A DNA stretch of 64,000 nucleotides, taken from assembly GCA_003054655.1 (NCBI GenBank), contig QAYZ01000012.1:62001-126000 (forward strand). The letters run 5' to 3'. Source of the DNA: Spartobacteria bacterium LR76 (GTDB lineage Bacteria; Verrucomicrobiota; Verrucomicrobiia; Chthoniobacterales; Terrimicrobiaceae). The notes under the pieces were generated by a model. It was not told where the DNA came from. It did not search any database and worked only from the letters and a program-made list of their open reading frames with translations. The translations under genes and the position numbers were made by a program. This document shows, in pieces, positions 53,908-63,859 of this stretch (positions are counted from its first letter, which is position 1; the number at the start of each line of letters is the position of its first letter).

Positions 53908-54462
53908 ATGATCGTACTCATCCGCCATGGGCGCACCGACTGGACGGACCTGCGTCTGCACACGGGCCGTAAGGACATGCCGCTGAACGAAGAAGGCCGC
54001 TCCGAGGCGAGGAAGGCGGCGTTCAAGCTGGAAGGCTTCGCCTTTCAGACCGTCCTGAGCAGCCCGCTCGCACGGGCCCGGGAGACGGCGGAGATCTGCG
54101 GATTCGGCCAGAGGCTCGTCACGGTCGATGACCTGATGGAGTGGAACTACGGTGAGTACGAGGGGCTGACGGTCGAGCAGATCCGGGAAAAAGAACCCGC
54201 GTGGTCGCCGTGGACGCACGGGTACCCCGGCGGTGAAACGCACGAGGACGTAGCGGTCCGCGCGAGGCGTGTGCTGGAGCGTGTGCAGGAAGAACCCGGC
54301 CCCGTCGCCATCTTTGCCCATGGCCATCTGCTGCGTACGCTGACCGCGTGCTATCTCGGGTTGCCGCCGGTTTTCGCCGGACAGCTCATGCTCCAGACCG
54401 GATGCGTCTCGGTGCTCGACCGGGAGTTTGGTCTCCCGGCGATCCGCCGCTGGAACCGCTAG
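53908..54462 (+). CDS. histidine phosphatase family protein
   Basis: A 184-residue phosphoglycerate-mutase-fold phosphatase. The catalytic motif is LIRHGRTDWT (about 4-13), with SSPLARARETAEI, EWNYGEYEGLT and the second His in AIFAHGHLLRTL. The ATG at 53908 gives MIVLIRHG. Its stop and the stop of the MCE gene share the tetranucleotide CTAG. Confidence 0.9.
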   Translation: MIVLIRHGRTDWTDLRLHTGRKDMPLNEEGRSEARKAAFKLEGFAFQTVLSSPLARARETAEICGFGQRLVTVDDLMEWNYGEYEGLTVEQIREKEPAWSPWTHGYPGGETHEDVAVRARRVLERVQEEPGPVAIFAHGHLLRTLTACYLGLPPVFAGQLMLQTGCVSVLDREFGLPAIRRWNR

Positions 54463-55418
54463 GGGTTGTAAGGCAGCGGCTTGGCGGACTTGAGGATTTC
54501 CTCGGGGCTCGGCAGCTCGTTGGGACGGCGCGTGCCCCAGATGAGCTGCTGTGGGCGTGCGGCGAGGCTGCGGAGGAGGAAGCGCGTGTAGGTCGAGGTG
54601 ATCTTGAGATTCTCGGCGGTGACGCGGAAATCCGAGAGGAGCGGAGCGATCTTGGTTTCCGTGGTGTTGATGAAGGTCGTGGCGCGGACGGTGAGCTTGT
54701 CGAGCGATACGCTGGCGCGCTCGAGGTTCGTCACCGTACGGGTGATGCCGTCGCGGTTTGTCGTGATCAACTGACGCGAGTCGGTAAGGAGCGCCGAGGC
54801 GTCCTGCACGACGGGCTTGGCCGAGGTGATGAGGCCGCGAGCCTCGTCGAGCGCCTTCTGAGCGTTCTGGATGAAGGCCTGGAGTCGGTCGAAGAGATCG
54901 CTGGAGTCGCCGGGCGAACTCTTCAGGATGCCCGAGATGCCGTCGATGACGCTGTCGAGATTGCGGGTGAGACGGTCGAAGGTGACGGGAGTGACGCCCT
55001 GGAGGACGAATTTGTCGTCGAGGATCGGACCGGCGGGATCGCCGCCCGAGATCAGGATGAACTTGTCCGCCAGCAGTGTATCGGCGGCCACGCTCACCTC
55101 GACATCGGCGGGCAGGGCGGGGACGCGGCGGTCGATGGCGAGGGAAAGCTCCACGACATTGCGCGGGTCGCCTGTGGCGATGCGCTCCTGCGGCGAGAGC
55201 ATGCGAATGCCCGCGACGCGTCCGGCGGGAGCACCGGCGTAGCGGACATTGGAACTCACCTTGATGCCCGTGACATCGTGGAAATAGACCTTCAGGGTGC
55301 GGCCCGGTTGTGTAATCAGGCGACCGCTTAAAGCCATGGCAAGCGCGGCGAAAAGTGCCACGCTGCATGCGACCACTACCAATGCGACCGCCCAATCGCC
55401 GAAATTCTTGCTTTTCAT
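54459..55418 (-). CDS. MCE/MlaD-family lipid transport protein
   Basis: A 319-residue protein. It has an N-terminal membrane anchor (about 8-35), an MCE domain (LKVYFHDVTGIKVSSNVRYAGAPAGRVAGI, about 42-125), then a long helical region (about 140-290) with DALNGL-like spacing. Such proteins form hexameric periplasmic tunnels for lipids. The partner permease and ATPase (MlaE/MlaF type) are not in the window. It is divergent from tamB. Confidence 0.85.
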   Translation of the reverse strand: MKSKNFGDWAVALVVVACSVALFAALAMALSGRLITQPGRTLKVYFHDVTGIKVSSNVRYAGAPAGRVAGIRMLSPQERIATGDPRNVVELSLAIDRRVPALPADVEVSVAADTLLADKFILISGGDPAGPILDDKFVLQGVTPVTFDRLTRNLDSVIDGISGILKSSPGDSSDLFDRLQAFIQNAQKALDEARGLITSAKPVVQDASALLTDSRQLITTNRDGITRTVTNLERASVSLDKLTVRATTFINTTETKIAPLLSDFRVTAENLKITSTYTRFLLRSLAARPQQLIWGTRRPNELPSPEEILKSAKPLPYNP

Positions 55419-55511
55419 GTTCCCACGAGTCGGCTTTGACGCCGTAATGTAGGTGTTCTCTATGCGTCTGGACTCGACGTATCAAGGCCTAACTCCGGAG
55501 ACCGCGCTCCC

Positions 55512-58500
55512 ATGACCGGGGAGCCGCGTCCGCGTGCCCGGCTCTCCCGCTGGAGGCGCCTCCTGGCCGTGCTGGCGGTCCTGGCGTTGCTCGCCGCAGT
55601 GTTTCACCCCCTTCTGCTCGGTTTCGCGTTGCGGGAGGGGCTGCGCCATGTCATCGGGATGGCGTGGTGGAAGATCACAATCGGCGAGGTGCAGGTCGCG
55701 GCGGGCCGGCCGGTCGTGCTCACCGATGTGCATATTTATGCCGATAACCCAAAGCGCTCCGGCACGAACGTCCGAGTCCAGCGCCTGGAGGTGGATTTTT
55801 CCAATTTCTGGAGCGTCTGGAAAGGAAGGCAGCGGCTGATCGGGCTGGCGGAGATCAAGGGCATCCGGGGAAGCTTCGACCTGCGGCCGACGGCGCTGCC
55901 GCCCCCTCCGCACATTCCCGACCTGACGGCGGAGGAGCAGCGTCTTCAGGCCGAGACGATCCTGAAGTTCCTCCCGCACGAGGTGCGGCTGCGCGAGGCG
56001 GACCTGACCTTTCTCGGTATCGACCAATCCTATCGCCTGATGAATGCGGCGGCGGATTTTCGGGAGGACCGGCCGGGAACCCTCACGGCGGAATGGGCGG
56101 AGGTGAATGCCGGCGGCATCCATACCCGGATCGGGCCGCTGCATGCGGTGACGCAGTGGGGGCGAGGCACGGCATCGCTCTCCGACTTCACGTTGCGCCC
56201 GGACATGAAGGTGAATCTTTTCGAGGCGAGGTTTACGCAGAGGGAGGGCATCACGCTCACGCTGGATGCGAATGTTTTCGGTGGAACGCTGGACGGGCAG
56301 ATCACTTTCATCGGGCATCGCGGACTCCCAGGCATCGATACGACGGTCACGGCACGGAGCGTTTCACTGGCTCCGCTCTGCGAGTTGCTCAACCTCGCTC
56401 CCGCCGCCTCCGGCATGCTGGCCGAGGGCGGGTATGCCTTCCGGGGTATCCCCGAGCGGGCGTTCGAGGCACGGTCGTCGACCCGCCTCTTGCTGAAGGA
56501 TCTCGTGTGGCAGAGGCGCTCATGCGACACCCTGGAGGCGGCGGCGTCCTATGAAAACGAGGTGCTGCGCGTGAAGCGATTCTCCATCGCGCGGCAGCAA
56601 AGCTCGCTGGAAGGCGATGGCGAGCTCACCACGATCGGCGGGCATTTTGATGCGGAGAAGGGGGACTTCCTGGTGAATCTCCGGGGTCGTGCGGAAGGCG
56701 GCGATCTGGCGGAGTGGTTCGGCTTGCCACGGGAGGATGCGGCGGGCTGGGTGTCCGTGCTGGCTGCGGCGTCGCGCAAGAGCGGCGTGCTCGATGGCTC
56801 GGCCAGCATCGAGACGGGTGAGGCGTCGTTTCGCGGGCTGACGGTCGACCGTTCGCGGGCCGAGGCGGTTTTCCGCGATGGAAAAGTGACGATCACTTCG
56901 GTGGAGATCCAGAGCGGGACGGATACGATCCGCGGCTCGGGCGAGGCGGCATTGCAAAAGCCCTTCGCCTACTCCGGCACGCTGCGGGCGGATCTGGGCG
57001 AGATCAGCTCGTTTCTGTCGCTCATTCCGGGATCGGAGGCCTTGGGGATTTATTCCGGCGGCCTTACCGTGCAGTGGGATGGCAGCGGGAGCGAGGCCGG
57101 GCACTCGGCGACTTTTGACATCGCACTGCGCGATCTCTTCACGGAGAAGACTGCGGGCGGATTGAATGGGAGGTTCGCCGGATCGTACTCGCCGACGGCG
57201 CTGAACCTCACGGTTTGCGATCTTTCCTCCGGTCCCTTGCAACTCACGACAGCGGTTTCGTTCACGCCGGACGGCCTGTCGGTTTCCGGTCTGAAGCTCG
57301 TCTCGGGAGCGACTCCACTGGCGGGCGGCGATATCTACCTGCCGATTGACTATTCCGCCCTGGTGACCCGAAAGCCGCTGGGCGAGGCTCTCATTGCCGC
57401 ACGGGAGGTAGCCGCAAATCTGGCAACGGCGGGAGCACTTGGCATTTCCGATCTCGGGCGACTCTTTGGTCAGGCGCTTCCCACGGAGGGCACGGTGGCC
57501 CTGAATCTCAAAGCCTCGGGGCTGCCCTCCGCGCTGGCGGTGGATGGATCACTGCAAGGGCGGGAACTCGCCGTGCGCATGGATGATCACACCAGCCCTC
57601 GCGCGAATTTCGATGCCACGCTGCGTGCGGCCAATGGCAAGGCTTCACTCGCGGGAACGCTGGCGACTCCCGGCTTCCCCTCGCTCACCGTCTCGGCGCA
57701 GGCTCCCTTTGGAGTTATGCGCGGGGCGGATGGCAGACTGGCCTGGATGAATCCTGATGGCACCATCTCGGGCAGCGTCTCGGTACCGCGTACGGATGTG
57801 GGCGCGTTGCAGCCGTTCTTTCCCCCGATGCGGCGGTTGACTGGCACGCTCACGGGCGGACTGACTCTCTCCGGGACGCTGGCGAAGCCCAAGGTCGAGG
57901 GTGTGATCGCGCTCTCGGGCGGCAGTTTCCAGATTTCCACGCGTGCGCCGATCATCGGGAATCTCAATGGTTCGGTGCGCTTTGATTCGGACAGCGTGGC
58001 CGTCGAGCGCTTCACGGGCGACATGGCGGCGGGGCCGTTTCAGGTGACAGGAGGCGTGACGTTTTCCGATCCGAAGAACCTGAAGTACGACATCGCGTTT
58101 ACCGGACGGAAAATCCTGATTGCTCGCGACGCCGGTCTGCGGTTGCGGGCCAATCTCGATCTCCGCGCCCGGGGCGACAACTCGGGCGGCTCGGTTGCGG
58201 GAACAGTCAAACTTGTCGACGGGCGGCTCTATCGGAAGCTGGAGATCACGCCGCTGCTGGTGCCATCGCCGGTGAATGGCCCGCTCTGGGTCCCGCCAGC
58301 GCTGGCGGGGCTGGCCCCGGCACCATTTGCGGGATGGACGGTGGACATCGGGATTTCCAACGAGACCCCGTTCAAGATCGTCGGCAATATCGCGTCGGGC
58401 GAAATCATTCCCGACCTGCGCCTCGTCGGCACGCTCGGCGATCCCGTGCCTTCCGGTCGCGTGACCCTAGAGGACACGCGGGCTTACCTCCCGTTCAGCA

Positions 58501-58985
58501 CGATGCAGATCCCGCAGGGAGAGATCACCTTTACGCCGGCGAGCCCCTGGGTGCCCATGCTCGACATTCACGCCACGGCGCAGGCGCTGGATTACACCGT
58601 GCAGGCCTATGCCTACGGTCCGCTGGATGAAAAGCATCTCATCCTGCGCTCGGAGCCGCCGCTGCCGCAGGAGTCCATCGTACTCCTGCTGACGACAGGT
58701 TTTGCACCGGGCGCGTATGCCGGGGCGGGATTTGGCGAGGCGGCGATGGGCCAGGGCGGGCTGCTCGTGCTTCGCACACTGCTGCGCCAGATCGATGCCA
58801 AGGGTTTCGATGTGGAGTCGCTGGTGAACCGCCTCCAGATCAGCGCCGTGCCGCCGGTCGATCCGTACGACCGCGCGGGTATCCGGGGGCGCTTTGAGAT
58901 CTGGCGCGGGCTTTCCGTGATGAGCGAGCGTGACAGCTACGGTTATTACAATGCCGGAGTCACCTACCAGTTGAGGTTCCGATGA
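55512..58985 (+). CDS. tamB: TamB-like translocation/assembly protein
   Basis: A 1157-residue AsmA/TamB-family protein that spans the periplasm and is thought to bridge phospholipids or outer membrane protein assembly. It has an N-terminal membrane anchor (about 15-37), long beta-rich repeats and a C-terminal DUF490 domain (GTLGDPVPSGRVTLEDTRAYLP, ITFTPASPWVPMLDIHATAQ, LRSEPPLPQESIVLLLTTGFAPG). It overlaps tamA by 4 bases. Gene order tamB-tamA is the reverse of E. coli tamA-tamB. Confidence 0.9.
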   Translation: MTGEPRPRARLSRWRRLLAVLAVLALLAAVFHPLLLGFALREGLRHVIGMAWWKITIGEVQVAAGRPVVLTDVHIYADNPKRSGTNVRVQRLEVDFSNFWSVWKGRQRLIGLAEIKGIRGSFDLRPTALPPPPHIPDLTAEEQRLQAETILKFLPHEVRLREADLTFLGIDQSYRLMNAAADFREDRPGTLTAEWAEVNAGGIHTRIGPLHAVTQWGRGTASLSDFTLRPDMKVNLFEARFTQREGITLTLDANVFGGTLDGQITFIGHRGLPGIDTTVTARSVSLAPLCELLNLAPAASGMLAEGGYAFRGIPERAFEARSSTRLLLKDLVWQRRSCDTLEAAASYENEVLRVKRFSIARQQSSLEGDGELTTIGGHFDAEKGDFLVNLRGRAEGGDLAEWFGLPREDAAGWVSVLAAASRKSGVLDGSASIETGEASFRGLTVDRSRAEAVFRDGKVTITSVEIQSGTDTIRGSGEAALQKPFAYSGTLRADLGEISSFLSLIPGSEALGIYSGGLTVQWDGSGSEAGHSATFDIALRDLFTEKTAGGLNGRFAGSYSPTALNLTVCDLSSGPLQLTTAVSFTPDGLSVSGLKLVSGATPLAGGDIYLPIDYSALVTRKPLGEALIAAREVAANLATAGALGISDLGRLFGQALPTEGTVALNLKASGLPSALAVDGSLQGRELAVRMDDHTSPRANFDATLRAANGKASLAGTLATPGFPSLTVSAQAPFGVMRGADGRLAWMNPDGTISGSVSVPRTDVGALQPFFPPMRRLTGTLTGGLTLSGTLAKPKVEGVIALSGGSFQISTRAPIIGNLNGSVRFDSDSVAVERFTGDMAAGPFQVTGGVTFSDPKNLKYDIAFTGRKILIARDAGLRLRANLDLRARGDNSGGSVAGTVKLVDGRLYRKLEITPLLVPSPVNGPLWVPPALAGLAPAPFAGWTVDIGISNETPFKIVGNIASGEIIPDLRLVGTLGDPVPSGRVTLEDTRAYLPFSTMQIPQGEITFTPASPWVPMLDIHATAQALDYTVQAYAYGPLDEKHLILRSEPPLPQESIVLLLTTGFAPGAYAGAGFGEAAMGQGGLLVLRTLLRQIDAKGFDVESLVNRLQISAVPPVDPYDRAGIRGRFEIWRGLSVMSERDSYGYYNAGVTYQLRFR

Positions 58986-60997
58986 AGCGGAGGCTGGTAT
59001 TCCTTTCTGTTCTCGTCTGCTGTGCGGCGGCGATGGCGCAGCAGGCGACGGAGTTTGCCTTCGAGGGCAATGAAACCTACACCCGCGCGCAGTTGATCAA
59101 GGCGCTGAGCCGTTACGAGATCGATCTCACCCCGCCCATCGAACCGACGACGGCGGACGATGCGGCGTATTTTCTGCGGGAGTTTCTCTTTGATCAGGGA
59201 CTGCCGGAGGCCGATGTTGAGTACCGCTTTGCGGGTACGACGGTCTTTTTCACCATCAGCGAAGGGCCAAAATACCTGCTCGGCAAAGTGACCTTCTCTG
59301 GCGGCGAGGCGATCACCTCCGAGCGCATGGAGGATATCTTCTCGGCGGAGATGCGGCAGGCGACGCGCAATCCCTTTGGCGCCCTGCGCTACGTGCAAAG
59401 CGCGACGGAAAGCGCCGCAGACCGCATCCGCCAGGCGCTCGTGCAGGATGGGTTTCTCGGTGCGAAGGTGGAGGTGAAACCCGAGTTTGCCGACAGGATG
59501 GTGAATGTCGCCGTGACGGCCGATCCCGGACGGCAATCCGTCATCGACGCCGTCGTGATCGAGAGTGCGGCGGAACTGCCGGAGAAGGTCCGTGAAATCG
59601 CGAGCCAGGCGCAGGGCGGGGTGTATCACCCGGGGCAGGAGATTACGCTGCGCTCGCAGGTGATCGACTACCTGCGGGCCGATGGATACTTCAACGCGAC
59701 GGTGACACAGCAGACGACCTTCGACGCGACGACCGGCGGAGTGCGCATCGTCATCGCGGTGCAACCCGGCGGCCAGTTTCGCATGGGCACGATCGGCGTG
59801 GTGGGAAACAGGCGCACGCTGACGACCGCCATCCTGCAAAGGCTCGGGTTGCGGGCGGGCAAGATGTATGATGCCGCCCTGGTGGATGCGGGAGTGCGGC
59901 GGCTGTGGTTCACCGGGGCGTTTTCCGATGTGGATGCGAGGCAGGCACCCACGCCGGATGGCACGGTCAACATGGTGGTGCGTGTGACGGAAGCTGCCGC
60001 CAAGCAACTCACCACCACGCTCGGATACGGGCAATGGCAGCGAGGTTTTGCCGACGTCACCTACACGGATCGAAACTTCCTCGGCACCCTCAACCGGTTT
60101 TCGCTGCGAGGCAATATCTCGACAAAAAACTACGGCATCCAGGCGGCGCTCTCCGATCCGTTTTTTCTGCGCACGCCGGTCATTGCGACGATCAGCGGAT
60201 TCGCGCAGCGGGAGGAGACGCCGGCCTATGAGGTGAGTCAATATGGCGGCGGCTTCGACGTGGAGAGGCAGTATGACCAGAATCACCTCACCGGCTGGCG
60301 GGCCGGGTATCAATGGAAGGCTGTGACCAACTCGGTGATCTACGCCGATGAAGAGAACGATGCTCTCGATGATTACACGCTTGGCGCGGTGAGCTTTGAG
60401 CAGACCCTCGACCGGCGCAACGATCTGCTCTCGCCGACCAAGGGGTACTTCCTCAACTGGCAGGGCGATGTGGCCTCGCGCTATCTGGCGGGTGAGGTAT
60501 CGTTTCTCCGGCTCTCCGTCCAGGCGACGTGGTATCTGCCGCTCCGGCAGATCACGCAGGAGCGGCCATTTGTTCCGTTCGTGATCCTGAATCACCGGGC
60601 CGGGCTGATGGTCCCGTATGACACCACCACCACGGCCCCGATCCCCGAGCGTTTCTTTCTCGGCGGCCCGGATACCGTGCGGAGCTTCCAGCTCGATGGC
60701 CTGGGGCCGAAGGACCAGAACGGCTATCCGGTCGGCGGCATGGCGTATCTGCTCGGCAACGCAGAAATCCAGTGGCCGATCTGGCGGGCGCTTTACGTTG
60801 CGGGTTTTGTCGATGTGGGAAATCTCTCGCCCAGCCTGGAGTCGCTTTCCTGGAGTTATACACGGATCGGCCCGGGCCTCGGCGCGCGGCTTTACACGCC
60901 TATCGGGGCGCTGCGGGTCGACTACGGGTACAACCTTATTCGCAAGGAGGGCGATCCGATCGGTGCATGGCAGTTTGGCTTTGGCTTCACCTTTTGA
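58982..60997 (+). CDS. tamA: TamA/BamA-like outer membrane protein (Omp85)
   Basis: A 671-residue protein. It has a signal peptide (MKRRLVFLSVLVCCAAAMAQ), POTRA domains over about 23-330 (FEGNETYTRAQLIKAL, ISEGPKYLLGKVTFSG, PGGQFRMGTIGVVGNRRT) and a 16-strand Omp85 barrel. Typical barrel parts are NRFSLRGNISTKNYGIQ, RFFLGGPDTVRSFQLDGLGP and the end FGFGFTF with a terminal aromatic. It partners TamB upstream. Confidence 0.92.
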   Translation: MKRRLVFLSVLVCCAAAMAQQATEFAFEGNETYTRAQLIKALSRYEIDLTPPIEPTTADDAAYFLREFLFDQGLPEADVEYRFAGTTVFFTISEGPKYLLGKVTFSGGEAITSERMEDIFSAEMRQATRNPFGALRYVQSATESAADRIRQALVQDGFLGAKVEVKPEFADRMVNVAVTADPGRQSVIDAVVIESAAELPEKVREIASQAQGGVYHPGQEITLRSQVIDYLRADGYFNATVTQQTTFDATTGGVRIVIAVQPGGQFRMGTIGVVGNRRTLTTAILQRLGLRAGKMYDAALVDAGVRRLWFTGAFSDVDARQAPTPDGTVNMVVRVTEAAAKQLTTTLGYGQWQRGFADVTYTDRNFLGTLNRFSLRGNISTKNYGIQAALSDPFFLRTPVIATISGFAQREETPAYEVSQYGGGFDVERQYDQNHLTGWRAGYQWKAVTNSVIYADEENDALDDYTLGAVSFEQTLDRRNDLLSPTKGYFLNWQGDVASRYLAGEVSFLRLSVQATWYLPLRQITQERPFVPFVILNHRAGLMVPYDTTTTAPIPERFFLGGPDTVRSFQLDGLGPKDQNGYPVGGMAYLLGNAEIQWPIWRALYVAGFVDVGNLSPSLESLSWSYTRIGPGLGARLYTPIGALRVDYGYNLIRKEGDPIGAWQFGFGFTF

Positions 60998-61046
60998 GAA
61001 AGATTCCCCTGTTGCCCGGAGGCTGGCTCGTGCGTAAGTAGATGCA

Positions 61047-61598
61047 ATGAATCGCGTCGTCAGGATCGTCGTGGTGCTGCTGGTCGTCTGGGCCGTGGCG
61101 GCGGGGGTCATGTTTTGGATGCGGGGGTTGAAACCCACCCCGGCCTCGTTGCAGGCCTACATCGACAAGCATCCGATTGCCTCGCTGTCGGAATCCGGTC
61201 GCGAGGATGTGATTCGCGGCGTGGCGGACCGATTGAACCGGCTGAATTTCGACGAAAGGCAGGAGTTGCGGCGCGGAGGCGCGGACCGGAAGTTCTTCGA
61301 TCAGCTTACTCCCCCTGAGCGGAAGCAGTTCCTCGAAATGACGATGCCCGAGGGGTTCCGCCAGTTCATGCTCGCGCTCAACAAGATGGACCCCGAGCGG
61401 CGCAAGCGTGTTGTAAAGCGGGCGCTGGAAAATTTGGAGAAGGACAATCCCGAGGTCAGCCAGCGGTTGCAGGAGGATGAGGTGCGCAAGATCGTGAACG
61501 AAGGGATGAACAGCTTTTACGAAGAGGCCAATGCCGATGTGAAACTCGACTTCGCCCCGGTGATCGAGCAACTCCAGCGGGCGGCGCAGCGGCCATGA
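61047..61598 (+). CDS. membrane-anchored unknown protein
   Basis: A 183-residue protein with one N-terminal transmembrane helix (about 4-25, VVLLVVWAVAAGVMFWM) and a charged helical domain. The domain has repeated Phe/Leu spacing (FDERQELRRGG, FDQLTPPERKQFLEMTMPEGFRQFMLALNKMDPERRK). It overlaps the next prepilin-like gene by 4 bases. No family recognised. Confidence 0.7.
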   Translation: MNRVVRIVVVLLVVWAVAAGVMFWMRGLKPTPASLQAYIDKHPIASLSESGREDVIRGVADRLNRLNFDERQELRRGGADRKFFDQLTPPERKQFLEMTMPEGFRQFMLALNKMDPERRKRVVKRALENLEKDNPEVSQRLQEDEVRKIVNEGMNSFYEEANADVKLDFAPVIEQLQRAAQRP

Positions 61599-62110
61599 AA
61601 CGGAGCGCCTTTACCTTGATCGAGGTGCTGGTGGCGATCGGGATCATCGTACTGCTCGCTGGCGTGACCGTGCCGCTTTTCTCGATGGTAAAAGCGCGCG
61701 GAGAATCGGCGAAGTGCCTCGGCAATCTGCGATCCCTCGGCGTGGCCTTGAGCGCCTATCTGGCCGAGCACGATTCCACCATGCCGGACCTGAAGGCTGG
61801 CCGCGCCTCGCGCAATGAAGATGTGCCGGTCATCGACAACACGCTGAACTCTTATGTCGATGATCAGCGGGTTTTCGCCTGTCCATCGGATCGCCGATAC
61901 TTCCGCGAGACCGGCACGAGCTACTACTGGAACAGTGCGCTCAATGGCCAGCGGCTGGCGGCGTTGAATCTCTTTGGCATGGTGTCGGATCTCGGGCGCA
62001 TTCCCGTGCTGGTCGACAAGGAGGGGTGGCACACGTACTCGGATAACAAGGTGAATCATCTCTTCGCCGATGGCCACGCGACGAAGGAGCTGAGGCTTTT
62101 CACGGAGTAA
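61595..62110 (+). CDS. prepilin-like protein (PVC H-x-DG type)
   Basis: A 171-residue protein. The N-terminal type IV/type II prepilin signature RSAFTLIEVLVAIGIIVLLAGV has Glu5-type spacing after Phe and a hydrophobic helix. The C-terminal NHLFADGHATKEL is the PVC pseudopilin tail. A prepilin peptidase site before Phe is predicted. It sits between an anchored unknown and an ABC transporter. The assembly machine is not in the window. Confidence 0.88.
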   Translation: MKRSAFTLIEVLVAIGIIVLLAGVTVPLFSMVKARGESAKCLGNLRSLGVALSAYLAEHDSTMPDLKAGRASRNEDVPVIDNTLNSYVDDQRVFACPSDRRYFRETGTSYYWNSALNGQRLAALNLFGMVSDLGRIPVLVDKEGWHTYSDNKVNHLFADGHATKELRLFTE

Positions 62111-62114
62111 CACG

Positions 62115-62984
62115 GTGGTCCGGCTCGAACGTCTCTCCAAATCCTGGCGCGGGTGCAAGGCGCTCGACTCGCTCTCGCTCGAGATCGCGAAGGGCGAGAT
62201 TTTCGGCCTGCTCGGCCACAACGGCGCGGGCAAGAGCACGACCTTTGGGATGATGCTCGGGCATGTGCATCCCGACGAGGGCGATGCTTTCATCGACGGG
62301 CATTCCGTCACGCAGAACCGTCCGCGTGCACTGGAAAAGGTGGGGGCGATTTTTGAAACGCCGTCCTTCTACGATTACATGAGCGGCTGGCAGAACCTGC
62401 GGTTCTTTGTCTCGCTGAGCGGCGCGGTGAGCCGCGAGCGCATGCAGGATGTGCTGCGATTGGTGGGACTCGAAAAACGCATCAATGATCCCGTGCGCAC
62501 CTACAGCCACGGCATGCGGCAACGGCTCGCCCTGGCGCAGGCTTTGCTGCCCGATCCCGATTTCATCCTGCTGGATGAACCGACGGAGGGACTCGATCCG
62601 CAAGGCATTCGCGAAATGCGCGAGATGATCCTGCGGCTGCGCGATGAACATGGGCTCACCATCCTGCTTTCCTCGCATCTGCTCTCGGAGGTCGAGCAGT
62701 TGTGCGACCGCGTCGCGATCCTGCATCAGGGGCGGCTGATGTATTGCGGCAACTGGCGCGATGCACGACCGGAGTGGGAGCTGGAGGTCGATGCGTGGGA
62801 GGTGGCGGATCGCGTCCTTGCGATGCTCAAGGTCGTGCGCACGGATTCACATGTCGCGTTGCCGGACGGACTGGAGATCGCAGATGTGGTCGCCGCGCTG
62901 GTGCGCGGAGGCGTGCGGGTGAGCCGCGTGCAGCCGTACGAGCGCACGCTGGAGAACTTTTACCTGGAGCGCACGACGGGATGA
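62115..62984 (+). CDS. ABC transporter ATP-binding protein
   Basis: A 289-residue ABC ATPase. Walker A GHNGAGKST, signature SHGMRQRLALAQALL, Walker B FILLDEPTEGLDPQG and switch His in SSHLLSEVEQ are present. It starts with GTG. It overlaps the permease gene by 4 bases. The pair resembles ABC-2 exporters; the substrate is unknown. Confidence 0.92.
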   Translation: MVRLERLSKSWRGCKALDSLSLEIAKGEIFGLLGHNGAGKSTTFGMMLGHVHPDEGDAFIDGHSVTQNRPRALEKVGAIFETPSFYDYMSGWQNLRFFVSLSGAVSRERMQDVLRLVGLEKRINDPVRTYSHGMRQRLALAQALLPDPDFILLDEPTEGLDPQGIREMREMILRLRDEHGLTILLSSHLLSEVEQLCDRVAILHQGRLMYCGNWRDARPEWELEVDAWEVADRVLAMLKVVRTDSHVALPDGLEIADVVAALVRGGVRVSRVQPYERTLENFYLERTTG

Positions 62985-63826
62985 CTCTCTTCTGGCTCCA
63001 ACTGCGTGGGGAAACCCGCAAGCTCTTCGCCCGCAAGCGGACGTTTATCGGCTTCGGCGCGTTTCTGGTTTTTGAAATCGTCGTGCTCTTCCTGCTGCGG
63101 CTGCCGCCGGTGCAGAGGTCGCTCTCCGGCGCGATCGAGCGGATGGGCTACGATCCCACACAATATCTCTCCGGCCTCACTCTGGGTCTCCTCATTGTGG
63201 CTTGGACGGTGTTTCTGCTTGAGGCGCTGTTTCTCGCGCTGGTCGCAGGCGACGTGGTGAGCAAGGAGGTGGAGGATGGAACGCTGCGCATGATGCTTTG
63301 CCGGCCGATCTCCCGTACCCGCATCCTGACGGTGAAGGTGATCGTGGCGCTGCTGTACACGATCGTGCTGACGCTCTTTGTCGGCCTTACTGCGCTGGCG
63401 GTGGGACTGCTGAACAGCGGCCCTGGCGGTCTATTCGTAGTCGATCCCCCGGCGGGTATCTTTTCGTTTCATGATTTCTGGCCGGGGCTGACCCGCTACG
63501 CTATCGCGCTGCCTTTGCTGGCGCTGAGCCTGTGTACGGTGACGCTGCTGGCCTTCTGCCTGTCGTGCTTCAACATGAAGCCGGCGGCGGCGACGATCAT
63601 CACGCTGTCCCTGCTCTTTGCCGATGTGATTGTGCGGAGCGTCCCCTTCTTTGAAGGCATCCGAGGATGGTTTCTTACCACGAAGATGTCGGCATGGATT
63701 CAGGTCTTTCAGGCGCGGGTGCCCTGGGAGATGATGGTGGAGAGCTACGTGTTTCTCCTCGCCATCAATGTCACGCTTTTCGTCATTGGCTGGGCGGTCT
63801 TTGAGCGGCGGGACTTCAAGTCGTGA
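62981..63826 (+). CDS. ABC-2 type permease
   Basis: A 281-residue membrane protein. The start MTLFWLQLRGETRKLFARKRT precedes about six hydrophobic segments. GDVVSKEVEDGTLRMMLCRPISRTRI is the conserved ABC-2 cytoplasmic loop. It overlaps the ATPase gene by 4 bases and likely forms a homodimeric or paired exporter with it. Confidence 0.88.
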   Translation: MTLFWLQLRGETRKLFARKRTFIGFGAFLVFEIVVLFLLRLPPVQRSLSGAIERMGYDPTQYLSGLTLGLLIVAWTVFLLEALFLALVAGDVVSKEVEDGTLRMMLCRPISRTRILTVKVIVALLYTIVLTLFVGLTALAVGLLNSGPGGLFVVDPPAGIFSFHDFWPGLTRYAIALPLLALSLCTVTLLAFCLSCFNMKPAAATIITLSLLFADVIVRSVPFFEGIRGWFLTTKMSAWIQVFQARVPWEMMVESYVFLLAINVTLFVIGWAVFERRDFKS

Positions 63827-63859
63827 CAACAGGTGCTCCACCCCGCTAGAGGTTTTCCG

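Noticed and set aside
53704-55485. Long upstream extension of the HMA-like frame on the minus strand
   Set aside because: The upstream part lies over the histidine phosphatase and MCE genes and is low-complexity Arg/Pro/His-rich sequence without motifs; only the last 86 codons look like a protein.
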